From: Acidiflorens sp963841945
GTDB taxonomy: Bacteria; Acidobacteriota; Terriglobia; Terriglobales; Acidobacteriaceae
DNA length: 64,000 nt
Assembly: GCA_963841945.1 (NCBI GenBank)
Contig: CAWJFC010000001.1
Coordinates: 1-64,000, forward strand
Direction of reading: 5' to 3'
Program-made: the position numbers and the translations under genes
Notes under the pieces: generated by a model
Databases searched by the model: none
Told to the model about the DNA's origin: nothing
Seen by the model: only the letters and a program-made list of their open reading frames with translations
Shown here: positions 27,920 through 35,989 of the stretch, piece after piece
Layout of the letters: every line of letters starts with the position of its first letter
How positions within the stretch are numbered: position 1 is the stretch's first letter

Positions 27920-28267
27920 GAAATTCCGATTGCAATTCAACCCAACAAGGCCCGCCTAGCGGGCCTTTATTTTTTGTCGCTCTGATTCAAAACCGGCCGA
28001 TTGCATCTTAACTGCCCTGAAAATGTACCCAATCCTGCGATGTCTCCCTGGCCGGCTACGAGCGTAACTTTCCGAAGCGCCTGAAGAGCGACTCGGCTTT
28101 TGAGGGCGTGCATTCCCTGCCGCCGTCCGGCGCGAATCAGGGAAAATAACCGGCTCCGAATTCGTGCCCATGCCGGGACGCACCAAGCCCCGTTTCTTAC
28201 CCCGCTCAACATTCTCGCGAAATGGCTCTTGAGTGTGGCTGCGAGAAGCCCTAAAGTACATAGGCAC
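27920..28267. other. Gap between terminator and prepilin peptidase
   Basis: Apart from the terminator at 27947-27975, no gene is seen. The frame of the next gene stays open upstream to 28100, but there is no motif or ribosome site in that part. Confidence 0.4.
27947..27975 (+). terminator. Rho-independent terminator of the S41 peptidase gene
   Basis: AAGGCCCGC-CTA-GCGGGCCTT followed by TATTTTTTG. Confidence 0.93.
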
Positions 28268-28858
28268 ATGGGCCCAGATGCCTTTCCGATTGCAATGCTC
28301 GTTCTCCGGCCACGAATTCAGTTCCGGCCGGAGATTCTCGGACCGTGGACACTCGCGGTCGTCGTGGCGCTGTGGGCGGGCGTTTTGGATTGGCGCTTCC
28401 GCAGAATTCCGAACTGGCTGACGGTTTCAGGTGCGGTCGCGGGAGTTGCGGCAAACACAATCCTGTTTCGATGGACAGGTCTAAAGGCGGCATCGCTGGG
28501 GATGTTGCTCGGCCTCGCGCTCCTGCTACCCTTCGTGCTGGTGCGCAGCCTCGGCGCCGGAGACTGGAAACTGGTTGGAGCGCTCGGAGCATGTCTCGGG
28601 CCGCGCTGGTTGCTGGCCGTGCTCTTTGGCGCGATTCTAGTAGCCGGCGCGATGGCGCTCGCCGTTATTATTTGGAAAGGGCGACTGAAGCGGACGCTTC
28701 TCAACATTCTGCATCTGCTGGCCTCGGTCTTTAGTTTGCGGATGCCAGGCACGGAGGTATCGCTCGACAATCCCGAGTCGACTAAAATTCCCTTCGGTGT
28801 CGCGGTAGCGGTGGCCGTGGTTCTTTATGGAATCGTTGCGGCGATGGGGAAAGCCTGA
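28268..28858 (+). CDS. Prepilin peptidase, CpaA/TadV-like (A24)
   Basis: 196 aa from ATG at 28268. Integral membrane aspartic peptidase of the short, methyltransferase-free type: first Asp in WAGVLDWRFRRIPNWLT, second in the G-x-G-D motif SLGAGDWKL. Five or six hydrophobic segments are visible. Such enzymes cleave leader peptides of Flp/Tad-type pilins. The two TadE-like genes directly downstream fit this role, yet the ATPase (TadA), secretin and TadB/C genes are absent here and must lie elsewhere if the system is complete. Confidence 0.88.
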   Translation: MGPDAFPIAMLVLRPRIQFRPEILGPWTLAVVVALWAGVLDWRFRRIPNWLTVSGAVAGVAANTILFRWTGLKAASLGMLLGLALLLPFVLVRSLGAGDWKLVGALGACLGPRWLLAVLFGAILVAGAMALAVIIWKGRLKRTLLNILHLLASVFSLRMPGTEVSLDNPESTKIPFGVAVAVAVVLYGIVAAMGKA

Positions 28859-28865
28859 GCGGATT

Positions 28866-28950
28866 TGTAATAGATAATTGGTAATTGAAAATCTGGGCGC
28901 TTTGAAATTTCGGGTTTTTCAATTGCGAATTACCAATCACAAATCGCTAA
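28866..28950. repeat. AT-rich intergenic repeat, copy 3, inverted pair
   Basis: ATTGGTAATT (28877-28886) and AATTACCAAT (28928-28937) form a perfect 10-bp inverted repeat, followed by CACAAATCGC. Related text precedes ybaB and recR. Confidence 0.65.
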
Positions 28951-28957
28951 CACAGAG

Positions 28958-29512
28958 ATGAAACTTCGAGCTCACAAACTGGGAAACACAGAGGGGGCCG
29001 AGATCGCCGAGGCGGCTTTGGTGATGCCGGTCGTGTTTATTTTCCTCCTCGGCATTATCTGGTTTGGGCGCGCGTTCAATATTTACTCGACGATCACTCA
29101 GGCCGCGCAGCAAGGGGCAATCGTCGCGGCTAGGCCGGTTTGCGCCACCTGCTCCTCTCTCCCACAAGGTTGGCCCCACGACCTGAGTTTCCAGGGAGAT
29201 CAGGCCGTCGTCACGGCGGTCACCAATGTGATGCAAGCCTCCAGCCTGGACCCGAATCAAATTTTGGGTGGCCCCGGCACACTGGCTCCGGGATGCAGCG
29301 TGACTTCCAGCATTCAGATCTGCCGCGAATTAGTGGTGAGTAACGTCGTGACCGGCGGACCGGTTGCTACATGTACCGCGCCTGTGCAGTCCCAGGTGTG
29401 CGGAGTTACCGTGAGCTTTCGATTCCCGGTCTCCCTTTCTGTCCCTTTTACCTCTCTCGCCACCGGATCGGTAACCTTGAGCGCGCAGGCACAAAGCAGG
29501 ATGGAGAACTAA
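28958..29512 (+). CDS. TadE-like pseudopilin
   Basis: 184 aa. Short charged N-terminus then the type IV pilin-like hydrophobic helix EIAEAALVMPVVFIFLLGIIWFGRAF, with the Glu near the start of the helix typical of TadE/TadG proteins. The rest is a Ser/Thr/Val-rich exported domain with four or more cysteines (CATCSS, CSVTSSIQIC, CTAP, CGVTV). Known TadE proteins are minor pseudopilins needed for Flp pilus assembly. It is followed after one base by a second TadE-like gene, so the two are surely cotranslated. Confidence 0.85.
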   Translation: MKLRAHKLGNTEGAEIAEAALVMPVVFIFLLGIIWFGRAFNIYSTITQAAQQGAIVAARPVCATCSSLPQGWPHDLSFQGDQAVVTAVTNVMQASSLDPNQILGGPGTLAPGCSVTSSIQICRELVVSNVVTGGPVATCTAPVQSQVCGVTVSFRFPVSLSVPFTSLATGSVTLSAQAQSRMEN

Positions 29513-29513
29513 C

Positions 29514-30158
29514 GTGTTTTGGCCGGCAAAATTGCGCTCGATAGCCGCCGTCCCACGCCGGACTCGGCCACCCTTCGAATGGCTATACCATTGCGAAGGT
29601 TCGGCCATCCTAGAATTTGCGGTCACCATTCCACTGCTCGTAGTTTTCGTGGTCGGTATTTTCGACTTCAGCGGCGCTTTCAACCAGAAGCAGAAAATTG
29701 AGCAGGCGGCGCAAGAAGGCGCGATCGTGGCGGGCGCGCAGCCCACCAGCGACATCTACGTCGGCAGCGCGAACCCTCCCTCACTGCAGCCGGTGGTGGC
29801 AGCCGTGTTTAATTCGCTGGCGGGGGCGGGCGTCCTGCCTTTGGCTTCGAGCTCAGGTAACTGTTCCCTGAGTCCGGCTCCGACGGGGGTTGAGACCACA
29901 GGACTGCTGATTTGGACATACACGATCAGCGGCTGCGCCAATGGCACGTCGGCGAGCGATCAACTGACCATCACCATCAATCGCGGGTGGGTGGTGGCGG
30001 GCTCGAACACTGCTCCCTCCGTTGTCGGAACTTCCGTCGCTGTGAGTTTTCCCTATCATTGGCGTTTCAACAGCGTCATCCAGGTTTTGATTCCCGGAGC
30101 CAGCTACCAGGCGATCACGAACGTCACCGAGACCGCCTACGTCCATAACCAGATGTAA
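29514..30158 (+). CDS. Second TadE-like pseudopilin
   Basis: 214 aa from a GTG one base after the previous stop. Cytoplasmic N-terminus of about 30 residues, then the hydrophobic segment SAILEFAVTIPLLVVFVVGIFDFSGAF and QKIEQAAQEGAIVAG, the TadE signature (E-F-A...A-x-x-G-A). Exported remainder is Ser/Thr/Gly-rich with a cysteine pair and strands such as VVGTSVAVSFPYHWRF. It probably forms a heteromer with the preceding protein. Confidence 0.85.
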   Translation: MFWPAKLRSIAAVPRRTRPPFEWLYHCEGSAILEFAVTIPLLVVFVVGIFDFSGAFNQKQKIEQAAQEGAIVAGAQPTSDIYVGSANPPSLQPVVAAVFNSLAGAGVLPLASSSGNCSLSPAPTGVETTGLLIWTYTISGCANGTSASDQLTITINRGWVVAGSNTAPSVVGTSVAVSFPYHWRFNSVIQVLIPGASYQAITNVTETAYVHNQM

Positions 30159-30281
30159 CGCAGCCCCCACGTTCTCCTCTAGCCTCACTACATGGTTCGC
30201 CTGACTGACACATTCCCTTGCGTGATCTAGTCTCTCCCTGGAGTCAGGATTCCCCACAGACGTTTCAACCAGGAGATGAGC

Positions 30282-30557
30282 ATGAGATTTCGCAGATATG
30301 GATTGCTGTTGGCGCTGCTTGCCGGCACCGCATTCGCAATGCCACGCCAGGACGATCAGAGCGCCAAGCAGGACATGAAAGACGCCGGCCATGATACGAA
30401 GCAGGCGGCCAAGGACACCGGTCACGCGACCAAGAAGGCCGCCAAGAAAACCGGACACGCGGCCAAAAAGACCACTCACAAGGCCGCCCAGAAAACCGAC
30501 CATGGCGCACAGAAGGTCGAGAACAAGACCGAGCCGAATCCGCCGCAGAACGAGTAG
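30282..30557 (+). CDS. Small exported Lys/Ala-rich repeat protein
   Basis: 91 aa from ATG 30282, 6 bases after AGGAG; an ATG at 30276 is too close to it. Signal peptide RRYGLLLALLAGTAFA. The mature part is built of about six degenerate 7-11 residue units (DTKQAAKDTGHATKKAAKKT GHAAKK...), with Lys, Ala, Thr and His. Such sequences resemble LEA-like or histone H1-like disordered proteins. Strong positive charge suggests binding of DNA, polyanions or cell-wall polymers outside the cytoplasm. Function unknown. Confidence 0.75.
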   Translation: MRFRRYGLLLALLAGTAFAMPRQDDQSAKQDMKDAGHDTKQAAKDTGHATKKAAKKTGHAAKKTTHKAAQKTDHGAQKVENKTEPNPPQNE

Positions 30558-30653
30558 AGCTTCCCAAATAACAGCGCGAGCCGGCGCCCTTTTTGCGGAT
30601 CGCCGGCTCGCGCTTCTTGCCACGAGTTTTAGTTTAATTTCCGGTTACTCCTT

Positions 30654-31838
30654 TCATGCTGTTGCAGTGTTATCCACAAGCCACTTCTTTGTGGATGAAG
30701 CCTTCGGAAGAATGTCCAGGTACATCACGGCATAATGGAAGGCCACCGCCGCCGCCGTCACCGTGGCCAGCGTCAAAGCGAACTCCGTCCACTTGGGAAC
30801 GTAGTGGAATCCGGAGGTGCGCTCGAGTGCCGTCACCGAGACGTTCAGGCGATTCGCGATAAAGCCCATCACCACCAGCGAGCAGGTGAAGTATAGCGAC
30901 TGAGGATTGGTTCGGATCTTCTCCTGGCTCAGGAGAATGATGGGAGCGATCACGAACAATGCGATCTCCAGCCAGAACAATGCCGCTTCCTGTCTCCACA
31001 TAAAGATGTAAGCCGCGCCTCCATGGGTGACCAGATCAATTCCGCGGAACAGCGCGTAGACGTAGAGCAATGGAGCAATCACCTGGCTCATCTCGGTGAG
31101 GACGCTCGGATCGACCCGAGCATTCAACGAGCGAGTGCACAGGTAAACCGCCATGATGGTTGCGGCCAGTCCAGCCGGGACCGCCGAGAGATAGAACAAG
31201 GTCGGCAAGTACTGGCTGTACCAGATGGGATCGAGTTTCCCTTTGGTCAGAAGATAGAGTCCGCCGAGGAACGACTGATGCAGTGACGAGAGCACGGCTC
31301 CGATCATGACCAGACCGATCAGGATCTCGTGGTGCCACTTCAGGTAGAGGTTGCGCAGGCGCGGCAACGGAATCTTCTCGACCAGAGAAGGAGAAAACTC
31401 GAGCGAGAGGACCGTGGTGTACAGCATCACGCACCACGACACCTCGAACAGCACCGAGTGCCGGTTCCACATCACGATGGGATGCCAGATTCTCCACGGC
31501 AGTCCAAGTTCATACATCATGCCGGTGCAGACCGTCAGATAGCCAAGGAATGAAAGAAGAACTGACGCTCGCACGACCGGACGATAACGTTCAAAGCCGA
31601 GCACGTAAACGGCAGCCGCAATGGCAAAGCCTCCAGCCGAGATCCCGACGCCGCAGAGCGTGCCGAGCCCGACCCACAGGCCCCAGGGCTGCGCGTCCAC
31701 CAGATTCGTCGAGGCATGGAAGCCGAGCGCGAAGCGCGCATAGGCCGCGTAGACTCCGGCCGCCATAATGATAGTCACGATCACCCGCCACATCGTAAGC
31801 TTCGGCACTGCCAATTTTGAGAATGATAAGCGAGACAT
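30654..31838 (-). CDS. nrfD: NrfD/PsrC-family membrane quinone-reactive subunit
   Basis: 394 aa with about ten hydrophobic helices (MWRVIVTIIMAAGVYAAYA, GGFAIAAAVYVLGF, ASVLLSFLGYLTVC and so on), the HybB/NrfD pattern in which a membrane protein passes electrons to or from quinones for a partner ferredoxin. Contains AQPWGLWVGLGTLCGVGISAGGF and RNLYLKWHHEILIG. It has an AAGGAG ribosome site lying inside the end of the ferredoxin gene 3 bases upstream, so the two are cotranscribed. No molybdopterin or hydrogenase catalytic gene is next to it. Confidence 0.9.
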   Translation of the reverse strand: MSRLSFSKLAVPKLTMWRVIVTIIMAAGVYAAYARFALGFHASTNLVDAQPWGLWVGLGTLCGVGISAGGFAIAAAVYVLGFERYRPVVRASVLLSFLGYLTVCTGMMYELGLPWRIWHPIVMWNRHSVLFEVSWCVMLYTTVLSLEFSPSLVEKIPLPRLRNLYLKWHHEILIGLVMIGAVLSSLHQSFLGGLYLLTKGKLDPIWYSQYLPTLFYLSAVPAGLAATIMAVYLCTRSLNARVDPSVLTEMSQVIAPLLYVYALFRGIDLVTHGGAAYIFMWRQEAALFWLEIALFVIAPIILLSQEKIRTNPQSLYFTCSLVVMGFIANRLNVSVTALERTSGFHYVPKWTEFALTLATVTAAAVAFHYAVMYLDILPKASSTKKWLVDNTATA

Positions 31839-31841
31839 ACG

Positions 31842-32624
31842 TTAGCTCCTTTCTGACTTGCTGCCGGCTGGAATCCCGGTCTGTTCTGCAACGTTTCCGC
31901 GAATCTCGGCCCATGCGACCTGCTTGCGCCGGTTCGTGATCCAGTACAAGCCCGCCAGCAGGCTTCCGCCCACGAGCACCACCGTGGGCACGTCGCCCAG
32001 CGCGTTGGCCGTCAAGATCGGCATCGCCTGCTTCGGCGCTGCGATGAAGCCCAGGTCTTCAAACGGCACATCCGAGATGAAAAAGACCGATGTTCCGCCT
32101 GCTTCTTCCACGCCGTAGATCTTTTTGACGTACTTCGAATCGAGCAATACCCGCTTCTGCGCTTCTATGAGAATGTCGTCACGCCAGCCGACAATCGACG
32201 CCTGCACCGGGCACGCCTCCACGCACGCGGGCGGTTGTCCTTTAACCTGGCGCGCGTAGCACATATCGCATTTCTTCACGAAGGGGACAAGTTTGTTCCA
32301 TTCGTACTTCGGCACATTGAATGGGCAGGCCACGATGCAGTAGCGGCAGCCGATGCACTTCGAGCTGTCGTACGTTACCGGCCCCAGTTCCGTCTTCTTC
32401 AGCGCTCCCACCAGGCACGCTGACGCGCACGCCGGATCCTCGCAGTTCATGCACATCCGCCGCACGTAACGGTCTCCGTGATCCTCCACGATCGTGAATG
32501 CCGTCGGAGATAACTTTGTCTCAGTTTCCATCGGGAAGCCGTGAATCTGCTTGCAGGCTTGCTCGCAGCTCCGGCATCCGATGCACTTCGTAATGTCGAT
32601 CAGGATTGCTTTTGTCCTTGGCAT
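31842..32624 (-). CDS. Four-cluster 4Fe-4S ferredoxin subunit (HybA/DmsB-like)
   Basis: 260 aa, starting MPRTKAILIDITKCIGC with a GGAGAAAGAAA ribosome site. Sixteen cysteines form four cluster motifs: CIGCRSCEQAC, CMNCEDPACASAC, CIGCRYCIVAC and CDMCYARQVKGQPPACVEAC. The C-terminus (TVVLVGGSLLAGLYWI) is a membrane anchor. No Tat or Sec leader is seen, so the clusters probably face the cytoplasm, unlike HybA. It would link a redox enzyme to the NrfD-type subunit encoded just downstream. Confidence 0.93.
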   Translation of the reverse strand: MPRTKAILIDITKCIGCRSCEQACKQIHGFPMETETKLSPTAFTIVEDHGDRYVRRMCMNCEDPACASACLVGALKKTELGPVTYDSSKCIGCRYCIVACPFNVPKYEWNKLVPFVKKCDMCYARQVKGQPPACVEACPVQASIVGWRDDILIEAQKRVLLDSKYVKKIYGVEEAGGTSVFFISDVPFEDLGFIAAPKQAMPILTANALGDVPTVVLVGGSLLAGLYWITNRRKQVAWAEIRGNVAEQTGIPAGSKSERS

Positions 32625-32673
32625 TTTCTTTCTCCTCGTCCTTCTCTCTCGCCCAGGGCCGCAATGCAGCCGC

Positions 32674-33339
32674 TCAGTTCAGGAAGAACTCTTTGATCAG
32701 CTTCTGGCGAATAGCGGGTTCAATCTGCGGAAGCACGTCGGTCGCGGGCACGCCGCCATCCTGCGCAAACGCCGGGTTCGCGCTGGCCAGGGCCGAGTTC
32801 AAACGCGATACGCTGTAGTGCATCCAGGGTGCGACCATCGGTCCCTTCAGCAGGTTCTTCTCGTTGGTCGTCAGGTCCGGGGATTTCAGTACGGCAAACC
32901 AGCCATCTTTATAGGGGTCGCTGGAGGCAATCGCCGGGTTCTTCACCACGTCGTCGTTGATCGCCATCACCACACCCTCCACCGGGGAGAGCAGATCGAA
33001 GGACGCTCCGCCGGCATGAATCGTCGCCAAACGCTGTCCCTGGCGGATCCAGCGGCTCGGCTCGGAAACATCGATGCGATCGATTTTGCCCACCAGATCG
33101 GCGCCAAACTGATCGAGGCCAATGCGCGCATTGTCGCCCGCCTCATGCAGAACCCAGGTGTGCCCAGGGTGGAAGCTGTAATCCTGCGGAATCGAGAAGC
33201 CCGCCTGTTTCGCCATCACCGGAACCCGCGGACGAACCACTACGGTGTTTTCGGCTTGCGGGGCCTGTGGCAGTCGGAAATAGAAATAGTTAATGGAGAT
33301 GACCACTAGAAACGTCAGCAGCACGAAAAGTATGGACAT
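32674..33339 (-). CDS. Membrane-anchored GcvH-like (lipoyl-fold) protein
   Basis: 221 aa from ATG 33339, preceded by GGGAGAA; the longer form from 33381 adds charged residues without support. One N-terminal membrane helix (SILFVLLTFLVVISINYFYF). The middle resembles glycine cleavage protein H: HTWVLHEAGDNARIGLDQFGADLVGKIDRIDV, RQGQRLATIHAG and LLSPVEGVVMAIND. The lipoylated Lys of true GcvH (E-S-V-K-A) is missing: the site reads IHAGGAS. So it is unlikely to be lipoylated and may be a structural or redox-cluster accessory. It precedes the ferredoxin and NrfD genes in one operon. Confidence 0.75.
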   Translation of the reverse strand: MSILFVLLTFLVVISINYFYFRLPQAPQAENTVVVRPRVPVMAKQAGFSIPQDYSFHPGHTWVLHEAGDNARIGLDQFGADLVGKIDRIDVSEPSRWIRQGQRLATIHAGGASFDLLSPVEGVVMAINDDVVKNPAIASSDPYKDGWFAVLKSPDLTTNEKNLLKGPMVAPWMHYSVSRLNSALASANPAFAQDGGVPATDVLPQIEPAIRQKLIKEFFLN

Positions 33340-33492
33340 GACATTCTCCCGGCGCGGTGCGTGACGCTCTTCTTTTGGCACCGCTCGCCATCTTTGCTAG
33401 TGCACGCGGATGGCTATTCCCGCCGGAATTTTCTGTCGTTTGCCTGCAATGGTTTGGAGGGAATCGTGACTGCGAGGTGCGTTTCGCGCCTA

Positions 33493-33525
33493 TTGCACTT
33501 TGCAAGTCGCTACTGCGTTTTGCAG
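33493..33525. promoter_or_regulatory. Possible activator sites upstream of the GcvH-like operon
   Basis: TTGCACTTTGCAA (33493-33505) is a perfect 13-base palindrome, and CTGCGTTTTGCAG (33513-33525) is a similar one 7 bases further. They lie in the short gap between the NtrC-type regulator gene and the regulated-looking genes. No convincing -24/-12 sigma-54 promoter was found. Confidence 0.4.
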
Positions 33526-33554
33526 GGGTGGGACGATTCGACGAACTTGCAGGG

Positions 33555-34934
33555 TTACGTTAGTACAGGCTCTTTCTTGAGTTTGCGTAACAACGAGGTG
33601 GGATGAATGCCGAGGATTCTTGCGGCTTGCGTTTTGTTATTGCCGGTGGCTGCCAGTACTTTTTGAATGTACTCGTCGGTCAGCTCGCGCAGCGTAACCA
33701 GCGGTTCTTCGGCCGAATGTTCCGTAAACGGGTTATGCACCACGGTGTCAAGCGGCTCGGCCGCGCGGATTTCCTCCGGCAGCGAAAACACATCAATGTA
33801 GCCTTCGTGCGCCAGAATCATCGTCCGCTCGATCACGTTCTTCAATTCACGAATGTTTCCCGGCCACGGGTACTCTTCCAGAAGCTCCGCGGCCTCGGGC
33901 GTAAAGCCGATGAAGCTCTTCTTCAATTCCTGGTTGAAGTGCTGCATCATGCCGAGCGCGAGCGGCATGATGTCTTCCGTTCGCTCGCGCAGCGGCGGAA
34001 TAAACAGCGGTACGACGTTGAGCCGGTAAAACAGGTCTTCCCGAAAGCGTCCTTGTGCGACCGCTTCTTTCAGATTCGTATTCGTGGCAGCAATCAGCCG
34101 CACGTCCACTTTGATAGGCTTCGTTCCTCCCAGCCGCATGAACGTTCCTTCTTCCAGCACGCGCAGCAGTTTCGCCTGCACGCTGGCGGACATGTTGCCA
34201 ATCTCGTCCATAAACAGTGTCCCGCAATGCGCGCGCTCCAGCAGGCCTTCCTTGCGGCGCCGCGCATCGGTAAACGCGCCGGGTTCAAAACCGAACAACT
34301 CGCTCTCCAGCAGCGCATCCGGCAGGGTGGCGCAATTCAGTTCCAGCAACAGTTGGCTGGCGCGCGGGCTGGCATAGTGAATGGCGCGCGCCAGAACGCC
34401 TTTTCCCGTGCCGCTTTCGCCTTGAACCAGAATTGTCGTGTGGTCGCTCTCGGCCGCTTTGCGGGCCATTTCCAGCATCTCGCGCATCGCCGCATTCTGC
34501 GTCACCACTTTGCCGAAGTCATACTGCCCCTTCGCCGTTTCGACGGTGTCCCGCAAGCGCACGCGTAAGGACAGCATCTCCGATGCCCGCCGCAGCGTCG
34601 CCGTCAGATCCGCCAGATGAAACGGTTTAATCAGGTAGTCGTAAGCGCCCAGCTTCATCGCCTCGACTGCGCGGTCGACCATGTGATACGCGCTCATCAT
34701 CACCACAATCGTCGATGGCGCAGTGCTCTTGATCTGCCGCAGCACCTCAACCCCATCGATGCCGGGGAGCACGATATCCAGCAACACCATGGGCGGCTTT
34801 TCTTCATGGAAAGTCTTCAGTGCATCTTCGCCGGACGCCGCGGTGAGAACTTCAAATCCCTCCCCAACCAGTCCGCGGCTCACCGTCCGCAGGGTGAGCG
34901 CTTCGTCGTCAACCACCAGCACCGAATAGGCCAT
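33555..34934 (-). CDS. NtrC-family sigma-54-dependent response regulator
   Basis: 459 aa. Receiver (1-120) with VVDDE, phosphoacceptor Asp in VLLDIVLPG and Lys in LIKPF. AAA+ domain with Walker A GESGTGKG, sigma-54 contact loop FGFEPGAFTDARRR and Walker B-like GTLFMDEIGN. The loop reads GAFTDA, a variant of the usual GAFTGA. C-terminal Fis-type helix-turn-helix: NKTQAARILGIHPTSLLRKLKK. It activates sigma-54 RNA polymerase at distant sites after phosphorylation by the kinase encoded 2 bases upstream. The operon downstream (GcvH-like, ferredoxin, NrfD) is the natural candidate target. Confidence 0.95.
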   Translation of the reverse strand: MAYSVLVVDDEALTLRTVSRGLVGEGFEVLTAASGEDALKTFHEEKPPMVLLDIVLPGIDGVEVLRQIKSTAPSTIVVMMSAYHMVDRAVEAMKLGAYDYLIKPFHLADLTATLRRASEMLSLRVRLRDTVETAKGQYDFGKVVTQNAAMREMLEMARKAAESDHTTILVQGESGTGKGVLARAIHYASPRASQLLLELNCATLPDALLESELFGFEPGAFTDARRRKEGLLERAHCGTLFMDEIGNMSASVQAKLLRVLEEGTFMRLGGTKPIKVDVRLIAATNTNLKEAVAQGRFREDLFYRLNVVPLFIPPLRERTEDIMPLALGMMQHFNQELKKSFIGFTPEAAELLEEYPWPGNIRELKNVIERTMILAHEGYIDVFSLPEEIRAAEPLDTVVHNPFTEHSAEEPLVTLRELTDEYIQKVLAATGNNKTQAARILGIHPTSLLRKLKKEPVLT

Positions 34935-34936
34935 GG

Positions 34937-35989
34937 CTATTGAATGATTACCTCCTGGCTCTCTTCGCCTTCTTTTTCGCTGGGAGAAACCGTGAGTTGG
35001 CGGAACGGCAATGTGATCTTGACGGTGGTTCCACGCTGCCCGGTGCTTTCGATCTCAATTTCGCCTTCGTGGCTGCGCACATACGCCTGGCTGATGCTCA
35101 ATCCGAGGCCGGTTCCCTTTCCCCGCTTGGTGGTAAAGAAGGGCTCGAAGACGTGCGGCAGTACATCGGCGGGAATCCCGCATCCCGTGTCAATGACCCG
35201 GATCTCCACTTTTTCGCTCTCCGGCAATCGGTCGGCGAAAACGGTAATTCGCCCGCCCTCCGAGGTCGCCTGCGCGGCATTCAGCAACAGGTTCATCAGC
35301 ACCTGCGAAAGCTGATTCGCATCCACGCAGATCACCGGCAGGTCTTGCGCCACCAGATTTTGAAGAATCTTTCCGTGGAGCATGGGCTGATGTTCAAGAA
35401 ACGTCAGCGTGTCGGAGACCAGACGGTGCAGATTTACCTTGCTCAGGATGAGCGGAGCCGGCCGCGCATAATCCATCAGGCTGCGCAGCGTCATCGAGAT
35501 CCGCTTCGCGCACTCGATGCACTGTTCAATCTCGGCGCGTTCTTCACCCTCGGTGCCGCCCAGCTCCAGTTCAAGGTGAGAAAGAATGCCCAGCAGCGGA
35601 TTGTTGATCTCATGCGCCGCCCCAAGTGCCAGTTGCGCCAGCGCAGCATATTTTTCATATTCCGCCAGCTGCGCCTGAAACTGGCTTTTTTCCTTATTAA
35701 GCTTGCCTTCCTCGGAAAAGCGCCGAAACAGCTCCTCCATCGCCGAATCCCGCTCCCGCTCGAGCTGCTTGACGACCAACAGGGTCTGCTCGATCCGCTC
35801 CGCCAGACCGCGATTCAGCCGCCGATCCACGGTCCAGAACGCGATCATCAGCGCGAGCGCAACCACAACAATCGGAAATACATAGAAGATCAAGCGCTGG
35901 CGGCCTCCCTGGCCGGCCCGGTCGACGACACCTATCGATCCACTTAAACATTGCGCCAAATGCTCGCCAAAATCCGTGATTCGAGTCAC
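34937..35989 (-). CDS. NtrB-type sensor histidine kinase
   Basis: 350 aa from a GTG at 35989; a later start cannot be ruled out. One clear membrane helix (LIFYVFPIVVVALALMIAFW, about 34-53), then a coiled coil (RIEQTLLVVKQLERERDSAMEELFRRFSEEGKLNKEKSQF, spans 64-105). HisKA of the NtrB type: LGAAHEINNPLLGILSHLEL. HATPase with LLLNAAQATSEGG, DTGCGIPADVL, FEPFFTTKRGKGTGLGLSI. No extracellular sensor domain, so the signal is probably membrane or cytoplasmic. First gene of a probable five-gene minus-strand run ending at the NrfD subunit. Confidence 0.93.
   Translation of the reverse strand: MTRITDFGEHLAQCLSGSIGVVDRAGQGGRQRLIFYVFPIVVVALALMIAFWTVDRRLNRGLAERIEQTLLVVKQLERERDSAMEELFRRFSEEGKLNKEKSQFQAQLAEYEKYAALAQLALGAAHEINNPLLGILSHLELELGGTEGEERAEIEQCIECAKRISMTLRSLMDYARPAPLILSKVNLHRLVSDTLTFLEHQPMLHGKILQNLVAQDLPVICVDANQLSQVLMNLLLNAAQATSEGGRITVFADRLPESEKVEIRVIDTGCGIPADVLPHVFEPFFTTKRGKGTGLGLSISQAYVRSHEGEIEIESTGQRGTTVKITLPFRQLTVSPSEKEGEESQEVIIQ

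Noticed and set aside
33340..33554. Sigma-54 -24/-12 promoter expected before the GcvH-like gene
   Set aside because: TGGCAC occurs but on the wrong strand and with wrong spacing to TTTGC.
33603..34568. 321-codon plus-strand frame antisense to the NtrC-type gene
   Set aside because: The minus-strand protein has complete receiver, AAA+ and Fis domains.
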